Shown piece by piece: positions 8,858-18,400 of a stretch of 64,000 nucleotides of DNA. Source of the stretch: CBDBJK01 sp965206395 (lineage in GTDB: Bacteria; Chloroflexota; Dehalococcoidia; Lucifugimonadales; CATOSD01). A program made the position numbers and the translations under genes. Where the stretch lies: the NCBI GenBank assembly GCA_965206395.1, contig CBDBJK010000033.1, positions 124,001-188,000 of the forward strand, written 5' to 3'. The notes under the pieces are model-generated. The model ran no database searches. It saw only the letters and a list, made by a program, of their open reading frames with translations, and was not told where the DNA came from. How positions within the stretch are numbered: position 1 is the first letter of the stretch; every line of letters begins with the position of its first letter.

Positions 8858-10110
8858 TAGTGGTCCAACATCATTGAAATGAATACCATGATAGTCATTG
8901 TTCCTCTTGGGGGTTCAATCGTAACGTTGAACCGAGGAGGAACCATGATGTCTACCAAGAAGTACCGTATCAGACTGACTACCGACGAACAACAGGAACT
9001 CAACGCCTTGGTCTCACGCGGTCGGGCTGCGGCGTACAAACAGACCCATGCGCGCATTCTGCTGATGAGCGATGAGTCACGCTCGGACGGGGGAATGAAG
9101 GACGCGGACATCACCAGCGCGCTCGGTGTGGGACAGTCAACGGTCGAGCGAATACGCAAGCGCTGTGTGGAGGAGGGGGTCGAGTCTGCGCTGAATCGCA
9201 AAAAGCAACTGCGTCGGCGTCAAAAGAGACTGGACGGCGAAGGTGAAGCACGGTTGATAGCGATGGCCTGCGGGGAACCGCCGGAGGGGCGTGCCAGTTG
9301 GACCCTGAAGCTGTTGGCTGACCAGTTGGTCGAGTGTGAGATAGTCGGGACCATTAGCACCGAGACGGTTCGCCAGGCGCTTAAAAAAAAACGAACTGAA
9401 GCCGTGGCTGAAGCAGAGTTGGTGCATCCCGCCCGGTCAGAGCGCGGAGTTTGTGTGCGCGATGGAAGACGTGATGGAAGACGTACTGGAGGTCTACCAA
9501 CGGCCGTACGATGGGAATGAGGTTCTGGTGTGCATGGATGAGACGAGCAAACAGCAAGTCAAGGAGACGCGAGTGCCGCGTCCCGCAGCGCCCGGCTTAT
9601 CGGCGGCATACGACTACGAATACGAGCGCAATGGAGTGAGCAGCCTGTTCATGCTGTTTGCACCGTTGGACGGATGGCGCCGAGTCGAGGTCAGAGAGCG
9701 TCGCACGAAGGTGGACTGGGCGCATGTGATAAAGAAACTGGTCGACGAGGACTACCCTGACAGAGACCGGATCGTGCTGGTAATGGACAATCTCAACACT
9801 CACAAGCTGTCCTCGCTATACGAGGCATTCGAGCCTGCTGAGGCGAGGCGTATAGCTGAGCGACTGGAGATACACTACACTCCCAAACACGGGAGTTGGT
9901 TGAATATGGCGGAGATAGAGATCGGTGTGCTGGCTCGACAGTGCCTGGACCGACGGATTGCCAATCAAGACATCCTGCGCGGCGAGGTCAATGCTTGGCA
10001 GAATCAACGCAACCGGGATGTGATACGAGTGGATTGGCGCTTCACTACCGAGGATGCGCGCATCAAGCTAAAGTCACTCTACCCATCAATACAAAAACGT
10101 TGAACCACTA
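8858..10110 (+). mobile_element. IS630 family insertion sequence, copy 1
   Basis: The element is bounded by TA at 8858-8859 and TA at 10109-10110, the expected IS630 target duplication. Terminal inverted repeats start GTGGTCCAACAT on the left and GTGGTTCAACGT on the right (reverse complement). It carries one transposase in two overlapping frames. Two near-identical copies lie at 47097-48340 and 48365-49605. Its left end replaces the start region of the D-aminoacylase gene. Confidence 0.92.
8945..10103 (+). CDS. IS630 transposase, expressed by frameshift at an A9 run
   Basis: The first frame (8945 to 9520) encodes the helix-turn-helix DNA-binding half. The second frame (to 10103) encodes the DDE half, with VCMDETSKQ, LVMDNLNTH and the final HGSWLNMAEIE carrying the catalytic acids. 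At the run of nine A's (9383-9391) a +1 frame change, or a transcript that lost one A, joins LKK to NELKPW, which is the sequence expected for intact IS630 proteins. The start at 8945 follows GAGGAGGAACC. Transposition targets TA. No inactivating lesion is visible in this copy. Confidence 0.88.
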
Positions 10111-10369
10111 GCATTGTTCAGAAGACCTCCGTTGAGTTGTCATCGTCGAAGGGATTGTACACGCTGATCAATCCTGTGCCAACACACCTGGTTCGACATC
10201 AGATGTTAGCAAGATAGGGGTTAGCCTCACTTCCCGCAGCGTCATTAGCCTTGCTATAATCAGAATGGGTAGGCGAGTGTATTTAATGCTCCAAGCCATG
10301 TGCTAACCCCAGATAAGAGCTTTCGTTGTAACTATACTGAATCTGTGTTTACAAAGAGGTCGTAGTATC

Positions 10370-11468
10370 ATGCAGGAAATAAAGGGAACCCTGGCAGAAG
10401 TAAGAGATAAGATTTCCGACATAATGGTGCGTCTTTGACCTGCCAGGCAAAGAGAAGGAAGTAGCAAGACTGGAAAAAGACACAACAGACCCTTCCTTCT
10501 GGAATGTGCCTACACAGGCGCAGCACAATATGAGGAAGCTGGCTCGCTTGAAGGAAGAGGTAGAGGAATGGCGGGGGTTGGACGAGCAAGCGACATCACT
10601 CGATGAGTTGCTGACGCTGGCTTTGGATGAAAAGGACGATTCGCTACTCGACACCTTTGAAGACGATTTTGCCAACATAAACGACAAGCTGAACGACATG
10701 GAATTCAAGCTGGTCTTGTCGGGCGAGTACGATGATCGTAACGCCATCATCGCGCTTCACGCGGGCGCTGGAGGCGTTGAGTCACAAGACTGGGTAAGGA
10801 TGTTGATGCGCATGTATCTGCGATGGGCAGAGCGTCGTGGCTTCGAGAGGGATGTGCTGGACATATCATTGGGAGAAGAGGGCGGAATCAAGAGCACGAC
10901 TTTTCAAATATCAGGCCCCTACGCCTATGGCTATCTCAAGGCTGAACGGGGCGTGCATCGACTCGTGCGCATCTCGCCCTTCGATGGAAACCATGCGAGA
11001 CACACCTCCTTCGCGTTGATTGAGGCGCTTCCCGAAGTCGAAGAAGGGGAAGATGTAACAATACATCCCGACGACATCAAGATGGAAGTGTTCAGGGCGG
11101 GTGGCGCAGGCGGCCAGAGCGTGCAGAAGAACTCCACGGCTGTTCGCATTACCCACATTCCCACCGGAATCAAAGTCAGTTGCCAGAACGAGCGCTCGCA
11201 GCGCCAGAACAAGGAAATCGCCATGCGAATCCTTCTGGCGCGACTGGTCGAGCGTGAGATGGCACTGAAGAACGAGGAACAGGCGAAGCTGAAGGGCGAC
11301 CACATATCGCCTGAATGGGGCAACCAGATCCGAAGCTACGTTCTCCATCCTTATAGAATGGTCAAAGACCACCGGACCAACTTTGAGGCGTCCGGGGCTG
11401 ATGATGTACTGGATGGTAACATAGACGACTTCATAAAGGCATATCTCTCATCTACCGTAGGCAGTTAA
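10370..11468 (+). CDS. prfB: Peptide chain release factor 2 (with programmed +1 frameshift)
   Basis: A 22-codon first frame starts at ATG 10370 and ends at TGA 10436-10438. Skipping one base at CTT-TGA-C opens the second frame to 11468, giving a protein of 365 residues, the usual RF2 length. The stop-codon recognition tripeptide SPF lies near residue 202 and the peptidyl-tRNA hydrolysis motif GGQ near residues 247-249 within RAGGAGGQSVQKN. RF2 reads UGA and UAA and releases the finished peptide on the ribosome. Low RF2 makes the ribosome pause at UGA and shift, so the gene controls its own level. It stands alone between an IS630 copy and a transporter gene. Confidence 0.95.
10430..10439 (+). 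promoter_or_regulatory. prfB programmed +1 frameshift site
   Basis: The sequence CGT-CTT-TGA-C matches the RF2 recoding core CUU-UGA-C seen across bacteria. The internal Shine-Dalgarno helper is weaker than the AGGGGG of Escherichia coli: only ATGGTG is found just upstream. Confidence 0.9.
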
Positions 11469-11541
11469 ATTCGTCTATGGCAACTCTTGGGCCAGTTCGG
11501 GCATCTAACACGGAAATCAAAGAGACTGAAGGGTGCAAATC

Positions 11542-13323
11542 ATGAGGAAGTTACTTCCATTCTTGTTCATTATCGTGGCTGTCGTAGCGATGGCTTGTAG
11601 TTCCAGCACGGAGCCTCAAGCCTCCGATGAGCCTACCTCGGTGCCGACTCAGGAAGCCGAGGCAGCCAGCCAATCCACATCCTCCGAGCCAGAGGCGACA
11701 ACCACGGCTCAACAGGCGTCTGCCGCACCAGTGACCGACGCACCATCTGGAGGCGTGTTTCGAAGGCTATGGGCTGACCCTCCTACTCTCGACCCGCATC
11801 TGACCTCAGATACGACATCCGCAGGTATAGTCGTGGAGATATTCAGCGGTCTGGTGGTGCTGAACACTGACCTCCAGCTTGTGCCGGACATTGCCGAGCG
11901 ATGGGAGATAAGCGGCGATGGGCTGGTGTACACATTCTTCATTCGCCCGGAAGCCAAGTTCCACGATGGCAAGAAAGTTACGGCTAATGACTTCAAGTGG
12001 TCGCTAGAACGCGCAGCCGACCCCAAGACCGCGTCGCCTGTTGCCGACACATACCTTAACGACATCGTTGGGGCCGAAGCCTATATCGATGGACAGGCCT
12101 CTGAGATCACCGGCGTACAGGTGATAGATGACCTCACCCTGCAGATAACTATCGACGCTCCCAAGGCGTACTTCCTCGCCAAGCTGACGTATCCTACGGC
12201 ATACGTGCTCGATCAGGAAAACGTCGAGGCTGGCGGGCGAAGCTGGACGGACAATCCAAACGGCACAGGTCCGTTCAGGCTTAAAGAGTACAAGATCGGA
12301 GAACGTCTGGTCCTCGAGCGAAACGAAAATTACTACCGTGAGCTTGCTCAGCTCGACACCATATTCATGAACCTGGCTGGCGGTCAGTCGATGGCGATGT
12401 ACGAAAACGACGAAATAGACATCACAGGCGTCAGCCTGTTTGATCTGGAGCGCGTGCTCGATCCTGACGAGCCTCTAAACAAAGAGCTTGTCATCGCGCC
12501 CCCAGACTTCAGCATCTCCTACATTGGATTTAACACCAGTATGCCCCCATTCGACCATACGAAATTTCGCCAGGCGCTCAATCATGCCGTCGATAAAGAG
12601 TTGATAGCCAGAGAGGTGCTGTCAGACCTGGTAGTGCCAGCGTTCGGGATATTACCCCCGGGTTTCCCCGCATTTAATGGCGATCTGGTAGGGCTGAGGA
12701 GCAACCACGAATTGGCTCGAAGGCTTATAAGCGAGACACCGTATGCGGATTTTCTGAATAATATTGACGAAAAAAGCGATCAATACGAATCAGCTCAGCG
12801 TTTTCTCAGTGAGTCTCCTTTTGCAGGTTCTGACAATACACCCCGCATCGTCATAACAGTCCCAGGTACTGGTGGAACAATCGGCCTCGACCTAGAAGTC
12901 GTAATCGAGATGTGGCGGCAGACTCTAGGCGTAGAGGTCGAAATTCAACAGGTTGAATGGGCCACATATCTTCAGGACTTGAACAAGTCAAAATTCCAGG
13001 CATTCGCCGGGCTTGGATGGGAAGCCGACTACCCTGACCCGCAGAACTTCCTGGATATCCTGTTTCATACAGACAGCAGCATAAATCACGGTGCATACTC
13101 CAATTCCGAGGTTGATACCATTCTCGAAGCTGCCCGCATAGAGCAAGACCCGATCAGGCGTACACAACGCTACCAGCAGGTCGAGGAATTGATAGTCAAC
13201 GATGCCGCGTGGGTCCCGCTCTGGTACACAGGTGAGCGCCAGGTGCTCCTGAAGTCTTATGTCGAGGGCTATCGCATCACACCGATGGTTGTCCCGAAGC
13301 TCAAAGAGATTAAGCTTAGGTAG
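11542..13323 (+). CDS. ABC transporter substrate-binding lipoprotein, family 5 (peptide type)
   Basis: The protein of about 593 residues starts with a lipoprotein signal peptide (MRKLLPFLFIIVAVVAMAC, lipobox AMAC) and a low-complexity Ser/Thr/Glu linker of about 50 residues. The SBP_bac_5 domain follows, with the family landmarks LDPHLTSDT, ERWEISGDGLVYTFFIRP and VTANDFKWSLERA. It would bind peptides or similar small solutes outside the membrane and deliver them to the permeases encoded at 13497 and 14445. The start at ATG 11542 follows GAAGGG; an in-frame GTG lies at 11533. A strong hairpin follows the gene. No ATPase genes are adjacent. Confidence 0.9.
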   Translation: MRKLLPFLFIIVAVVAMACSSSTEPQASDEPTSVPTQEAEAASQSTSSEPEATTTAQQASAAPVTDAPSGGVFRRLWADPPTLDPHLTSDTTSAGIVVEIFSGLVVLNTDLQLVPDIAERWEISGDGLVYTFFIRPEAKFHDGKKVTANDFKWSLERAADPKTASPVADTYLNDIVGAEAYIDGQASEITGVQVIDDLTLQITIDAPKAYFLAKLTYPTAYVLDQENVEAGGRSWTDNPNGTGPFRLKEYKIGERLVLERNENYYRELAQLDTIFMNLAGGQSMAMYENDEIDITGVSLFDLERVLDPDEPLNKELVIAPPDFSISYIGFNTSMPPFDHTKFRQALNHAVDKELIAREVLSDLVVPAFGILPPGFPAFNGDLVGLRSNHELARRLISETPYADFLNNIDEKSDQYESAQRFLSESPFAGSDNTPRIVITVPGTGGTIGLDLEVVIEMWRQTLGVEVEIQQVEWATYLQDLNKSKFQAFAGLGWEADYPDPQNFLDILFHTDSSINHGAYSNSEVDTILEAARIEQDPIRRTQRYQQVEELIVNDAAWVPLWYTGERQVLLKSYVEGYRITPMVVPKLKEIKLR

Positions 13324-13374
13324 TAGCGTGGAACTCTGCTGCATTTCTGCGCATTGAGGTTACATAGGAACTAT

Positions 13375-13409
13375 GCAAGCTGCCCCGATCATTGACCGGG
13401 GCAGCTTGC
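13375..13409 (+). terminator. 13-bp GC-rich hairpin after the binding-protein gene
   Basis: The arms 13375-13387 and 13397-13409 pair perfectly over 13 bases (GCAAGCTGCCCCG) around a nine-base loop. No run of T's follows, so it may act as a processing or attenuation structure that keeps binding-protein mRNA more abundant than permease mRNA, rather than as a full terminator. Confidence 0.65.
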
Positions 13410-13496
13410 GATTTCAATCCCTATGAATTAACCTTCACAGATGTCGGAGGAAGTTGCTTAAATGGAAAACAGTCCTTCTATTGAGGTGGCCTGATA

Positions 13497-14426
13497 ATGT
13501 GGGTGTACATTGCCCGCCGTCTGCTGTGGCTTCCGGTTCTGTTATTTGTTGTCGCCACGATTACCTTCGCGCTCGGAAGATCTGCGCCGGGCGATCCTAT
13601 CGAAGTTATGTTGGGACAAAACTACCAACAAGATGTTGCGGACCGCCTTCGCCACGAGTATGGATTAGATAGGCCTTTACATATCCAATTCCTAGATTAC
13701 ATGTGGAGTGCGCTTCGCGGCGACTTTGGAGAGAGCTTCCAAAAAATCGGGACACCTGTGATGGAGATATTAGGCGCCAAGATGTGGGTGTCGTTCCAGG
13801 TCAACGCGATTGCTATGATCGTTAGTCTTGGAATTGGACTTCCGCTGGGATTCTGGCTTGCACATAATCAAGGTTCTTGGAAAGACCCGACTGCTGTGGC
13901 GATTTCGCTGGCTTTGATGTCGATTCCCATAATGGTGACTATTCCCACTATGACATTGCTACTATGTTTGAAGCTTGGTTGGGTGCCGTGCTCTGGGTGG
14001 GGTGGCTTTTTTGACCTGCGTATGGTGATACCGGCTATTACTATGGGCATTCCAGGAGTAGCTGGGTTGGCCCGCCTCATGCGGGCCAGCACTCTGGATG
14101 TAATGGGGCAGGACTTCATTCGCACGGCACACTCCAAAGGGCTTTCGAGTACGATGGTAGACTCCAGGCACATCCTAAAAAACGCTTTGATACCCATAAT
14201 TACGATTTTGTCATTTGCGCTTGCGGGGATGTTGACCACCAGTTTTATCACGGAGCAGATATTCGGCATCCCGGGTGTTGGCCAATTTGTTATTGATTCC
14301 GTATTTAAAAGAGACTATCCAGTTATTATGGCAGTCACAATAATACTTGCCACCGCATTCGTGCTCGCCAATCTCTTGGCGGATATCACTTACTCCCTCA
14401 TAGATCCAAGAATCCGCTATAAGTAA
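13497..14426 (+). CDS. ABC transporter permease, DppB/OppB type
   Basis: The 309-residue integral membrane protein starts MWVYIARRLLWLPVLL, the classic DppB-like first segment, and has about six membrane spans. It carries GRSAPGDPIEVM and the cytoplasmic EAA-loop region MRASTLDVMGQDFIRTAHSKGLS that docks onto the ATPase. It forms the translocation pore with the second permease 18 bases downstream. The binding protein upstream belongs to the same system. The AAT codon before the ATG and the preceding TGA do not suggest translational coupling to the binding protein. Confidence 0.9.
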   Translation: MWVYIARRLLWLPVLLFVVATITFALGRSAPGDPIEVMLGQNYQQDVADRLRHEYGLDRPLHIQFLDYMWSALRGDFGESFQKIGTPVMEILGAKMWVSFQVNAIAMIVSLGIGLPLGFWLAHNQGSWKDPTAVAISLALMSIPIMVTIPTMTLLLCLKLGWVPCSGWGGFFDLRMVIPAITMGIPGVAGLARLMRASTLDVMGQDFIRTAHSKGLSSTMVDSRHILKNALIPIITILSFALAGMLTTSFITEQIFGIPGVGQFVIDSVFKRDYPVIMAVTIILATAFVLANLLADITYSLIDPRIRYK

Positions 14427-14444
14427 CAAAGGAATCGGCAAAAA

Positions 14445-15410
14445 GTGGCAACACGGGAATTCAGCCTAACGCAGGAGTCGGACCATCATGGAAAAGGTCA
14501 CCTGGCGCGAGCGTGGTCGAGGCTTCTCCGAAAGAAGATCGCCGTCGCGTGTATGGCTACTCTTGTGATTCTTTACTCAGCGGGAATCCTCGCTGAATTT
14601 ATTTCTCCTTACGGCTACAGAGACATAGACCTTTCTAGCACCTTAGACCCGCCCAGTCTTCAGCATTGGGCGGGCACGGATCGCCTTGGACGAGACGTAT
14701 TAACTAGAGTGATTTGGGGCATCCAGAATACGATAATCATCACAGTAGTTGCCATGGCTACCGGCGGAATCGCCATCGGGGTATCACTAGGTCTTATCTC
14801 CGGGTATTTCGGCAAAAAGGTCGACACAGTCATAATGCGTATTGGGGAGATATTTTCGTCGTTTCCTGAGATATTGTTGATAATAATCCTTGCTGCTACA
14901 GTGAGGCCTAGGATTTTGGACCTGGTCAGGTGGATAGAAGACCATTCATTTTTGGACGGGCTGGTCAACAGTGGGATTGCAGACTACGTCTTTATTTCGT
15001 TGGCGCTGGTATCCTTCAGTTGGATTGGGATGGCCCGTCTGGTAAGAGGCCAGGTGCTTTACCTGAAAGAGACGCAGTTCATAGATTCGGCTAGGGCGAT
15101 AGGCGTGTCCACGAAGCGGATACTCTTCGTTCACCTGCTCCCCAATGCCATCAGCCCAATTGTCGTTACGGTGAGCATGGGTATGGGAGCGTTGGTCGGC
15201 ACGGAAATCATATTGAGCTTCCTAGGTCTGGGAATTCAACCGCCAAGGCCCAGCCTAGGCACTATGTTGTTAGAGACAGGTCATATTAGTATTCTTAGGA
15301 CTGATCCATGGCGGCTTCTAGCCCCAGGCATAGTCGTCTGGTCTCTTATCCTCGCCTGGAACCTGCTGGGTGACGCCCTCAATGACGTGCTGAACCCTAG
15401 AACGCGCTAG
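14445..15410 (+). CDS. ABC transporter permease, DppC/OppC type
   Basis: This 321-residue permease starts at GTG 14445 behind AAAGGAA. It has the OppC-type N-terminal segment with one membrane span (ACMATLVILYSAGILAEFISPYG), the LDPPSLQHWAGTDRLGRDVLTRVIWG signature split by short loops, and the EAA region VRGQVLYLKETQFIDSARAIGVS. It pairs with the DppB-type protein. The missing ATPases must come from elsewhere. Its stop codon shares the CTAG tetramer with the stop codon of the convergent HyuAB gene. Confidence 0.9.
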   Translation: MATREFSLTQESDHHGKGHLARAWSRLLRKKIAVACMATLVILYSAGILAEFISPYGYRDIDLSSTLDPPSLQHWAGTDRLGRDVLTRVIWGIQNTIIITVVAMATGGIAIGVSLGLISGYFGKKVDTVIMRIGEIFSSFPEILLIIILAATVRPRILDLVRWIEDHSFLDGLVNSGIADYVFISLALVSFSWIGMARLVRGQVLYLKETQFIDSARAIGVSTKRILFVHLLPNAISPIVVTVSMGMGALVGTEIILSFLGLGIQPPRPSLGTMLLETGHISILRTDPWRLLAPGIVVWSLILAWNLLGDALNDVLNPRTR

Positions 15411-18400
15411 CTCAGCGGGTCATTGTATCCGTTCTTGATGTCCCACTCACGCTCTGCTTGGTCGCGTTCTTCCGGGTTGCCGTATCCCCCGCCGCCAGCC
15501 GATAGGCATACGATTACGTCTCCGGGCTTGACGATTACTCCGACCTCCTTTGAACCTAGCACGCGCTCCTTGCCGTCCGAGACGATGCTGTATATGTGAG
15601 GCTTGCCAGGCTTGCCGCCAAACAGCCCGAAGGGAGGGTTGACAGTGCCATCGCCTGCGGTGTTCAGGCTAGCCTCGCCCGCGCCTTCGTAGACCATCTC
15701 GCATATCGCGCCCAGTCCTCCGCGAAATTCGCCATCGCCAGCGGAACCGGGCCGCAACTCGTGGCGTTTGACGAACAGCGGGAATCGCTCTTCAGTGACC
15801 TCGATGCTCGGTGAGCGTATGCCGCCCGCGACGTTGACTTCTCCGACATTGGGCCAGCCATCGAAGATGCTCGACGCTCCACCGCCACCACGCGCCAAGA
15901 AAAAGTGCCATATGAACTCGCGGTCTGTGCGAGGGTCGGTGCCTGTTATCGCAAAGCGCAGCCTGCGTGAGAAACCAGCGTTCACCGCGTCCGGCACAGG
16001 CGGGGCCAATGCCTTGAATATGGCCTCGACGACCTCCTCGGCGCAGTGGTTTGTGCTCATGCAGACGGGAGCCGGAGGGTTGGCGTTCACGACCAGTCCT
16101 CTAGGCGCTGTTACCGTGACGGGTCGCATCGAGCCTTCGTTTTTCGCGACATCGGACGGGGCCATGTACATTATGGCGGCGTGGGCCAACGAACGCGTAT
16201 TGGCGTATGCGCTGTTAATGAAGCCCTTCACCTGTGGGCTGGACTCGCTGAGGTCGATGTCCATAGTGTCGCCCTGAATGGTCACAGTCGCCCGAATCGG
16301 AACCATCTTGCTGTCGAAGCCATCATCATCGACAAACGATTCCCCTTTATACACGCCATCAGGCCACTCGGATATGAATTTCCTGACCTGCCTCTCCGTC
16401 GCGTTCAGTATCTCGGCGATGGCGCTCGTCAATCCGTCCACGCCGTAGCTGTCGAGTAGCGCCTGTATACGCTGGCCTGCGATGTTGACAGAGCCAATCT
16501 GCGCGTTCAGGTCGCCAAGGAAATTTTCAGGATGGCGCACGTTGGCCGACAGCATCTGCAGTAGATCGCGCCTCGGAACGCCTTTGTCGTAGAGCTTCAG
16601 TGGAGGAATACGCAGGCCTTCGTGGTAGATTTCGCTTGCCGCTGGGTTATAGCCGCCGTGTGTCGCGCCGCCAACGTCGCTGTGGTGAGCGCGGTTCACG
16701 CCATAAAACAGCAGCTTGCCCTTGTAAAATATCGGCCTGATAACGGTGATGTCAGGCAGGTGGCTGCCGCCGAAATAGGGGTCGTTCAGCGCGAACAGGT
16801 CTCCCTCCGCGATTTCATCGCCGAAATAGTCCCGCACGGCAGCCCCCGCGATGGGTAGTGCGCTGATATGAACGGGTATGCCCTCGCCCTGAGCGACAAG
16901 CTGGCAATCGACATCCAGAATAGCCGTCGAAAAGTCTCTGCTTGAGTTCAGAATCTGCGACATAGATGTGCGGAGCATCACCTCCATCATCTCAAGCGCA
17001 ATCGACTCCAGGCGGTTTTCGACGACTGCCAGAGTTATGGGGTCGGGTCGGCCTGTTTCCTCCGTTTCGCTGGCGTCATCTCTCGTGGCGACTTGCAGCG
17101 CGATTCCTCCGAAGCGGTCTACGCTGGCGCTGTCTCCCTCGTCGAGAAGAATGGTCGTGAAGTCAGATTCCAAAATAGCTGGCCCTTCAATGCTATCGGC
17201 GGGCGACAGGTCGTCAGTTGCATACACCGGGACTTCTTGCCATTTGCCGAGAAAAATACGGCGGCGGCCCTTTTCGGCTTGACGTATGCCCGGTCTAGCC
17301 TCAATTTCTGGCGGATCAGTCTTTGGCAGCTTTCCAAGTGCCGATACTCGGAGCGTAACCAGCCTGATCTCTTGCTCCGACTGGCGATAAGAGAATAGTT
17401 CCTCGTATCGCTGGTGGAAATTCGTGGCCCAGTCTGATAGCAGGGCGTCGTCGTCCTGCGAGAGGCTGGGGACAGGGACGTTGACCTCGTATATCTGGTC
17501 GAGGTAACGCATGTCGGCAGACCTGACGATTTCCATATCTTCATCGCTGACCCCTTGCGCTCGAAGCTTCTCCCTACCTTGGGTCTCAAGGTCGTTTAGA
17601 ATAGAGCGGACGGCCTGAAGGTCAATTCTGTCGAAGCTGGCAGGATGCGAAAGTGAAAAGTCGTATTGCAGGTCGGTGGAGAGCATCCCGAAGGCTGAGA
17701 ACACCGGCGCTGCGGCAGGAACATACACCTTTTCGATGCGGAGTTGTCTGGCAACGGCGCTTGCATGAAGTCCCGACGCTCCCCCAAAGGCGAGAATGGC
17801 GAACTCTCTGGGGTCGACGCCTCGCTTCACAGACATCAAGCGTATGCCCTCCGCCATCGTCGTTGATACCACTTGATGAACGCCACGAGCCGCCTCGACG
17901 GTGCTCAACTGCAATGGTGTGGCGACATGCTCGCCAAGCGCGTTTTCGGCCAATTCTTTGTTTAGCTCCGCTCGGCCACCCAGGAAGTTTTGCGGGTTCA
18001 GGTAGCCCAGCACGAGGTTGGCGTCGGTGACCGTCGGCTCGACACCGCCCTTTCCGTAGCACGCCGGGCCGGGGTCTGCGCCCGCGCTGTCCGGGCCAAC
18101 GCGGAGGATACCTCCCGTATCGACGCGAGCAATGCTTCCTCCGCCCGCCCCTAGCGTCTGAATGTCGATCATCGGAACAGCAATCTTCCAACCTCCTTCG
18201 AACTTTTCGTTGGTGAGATGAGGCGCGCCGTTCTCAATCAAGGAAATGTCGGTGCTAGTGCCGCCCATGTCAAAGCCAATAATCTTCGACTCGCCAAGCT
18301 TTTGCCCGTAGAACGCCGCGCCGCTCACTCCCCCTGCTGGGCCTGAAAGAATGGCTCCGACGGCAAGGCGGCTCGAATCGTCTATCGACGCCACACCCCC

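Noticed and set aside
13375..13409. A riboswitch between the binding-protein and permease genes
   Set aside because: Only one simple hairpin is present; no conserved aptamer structure is seen.
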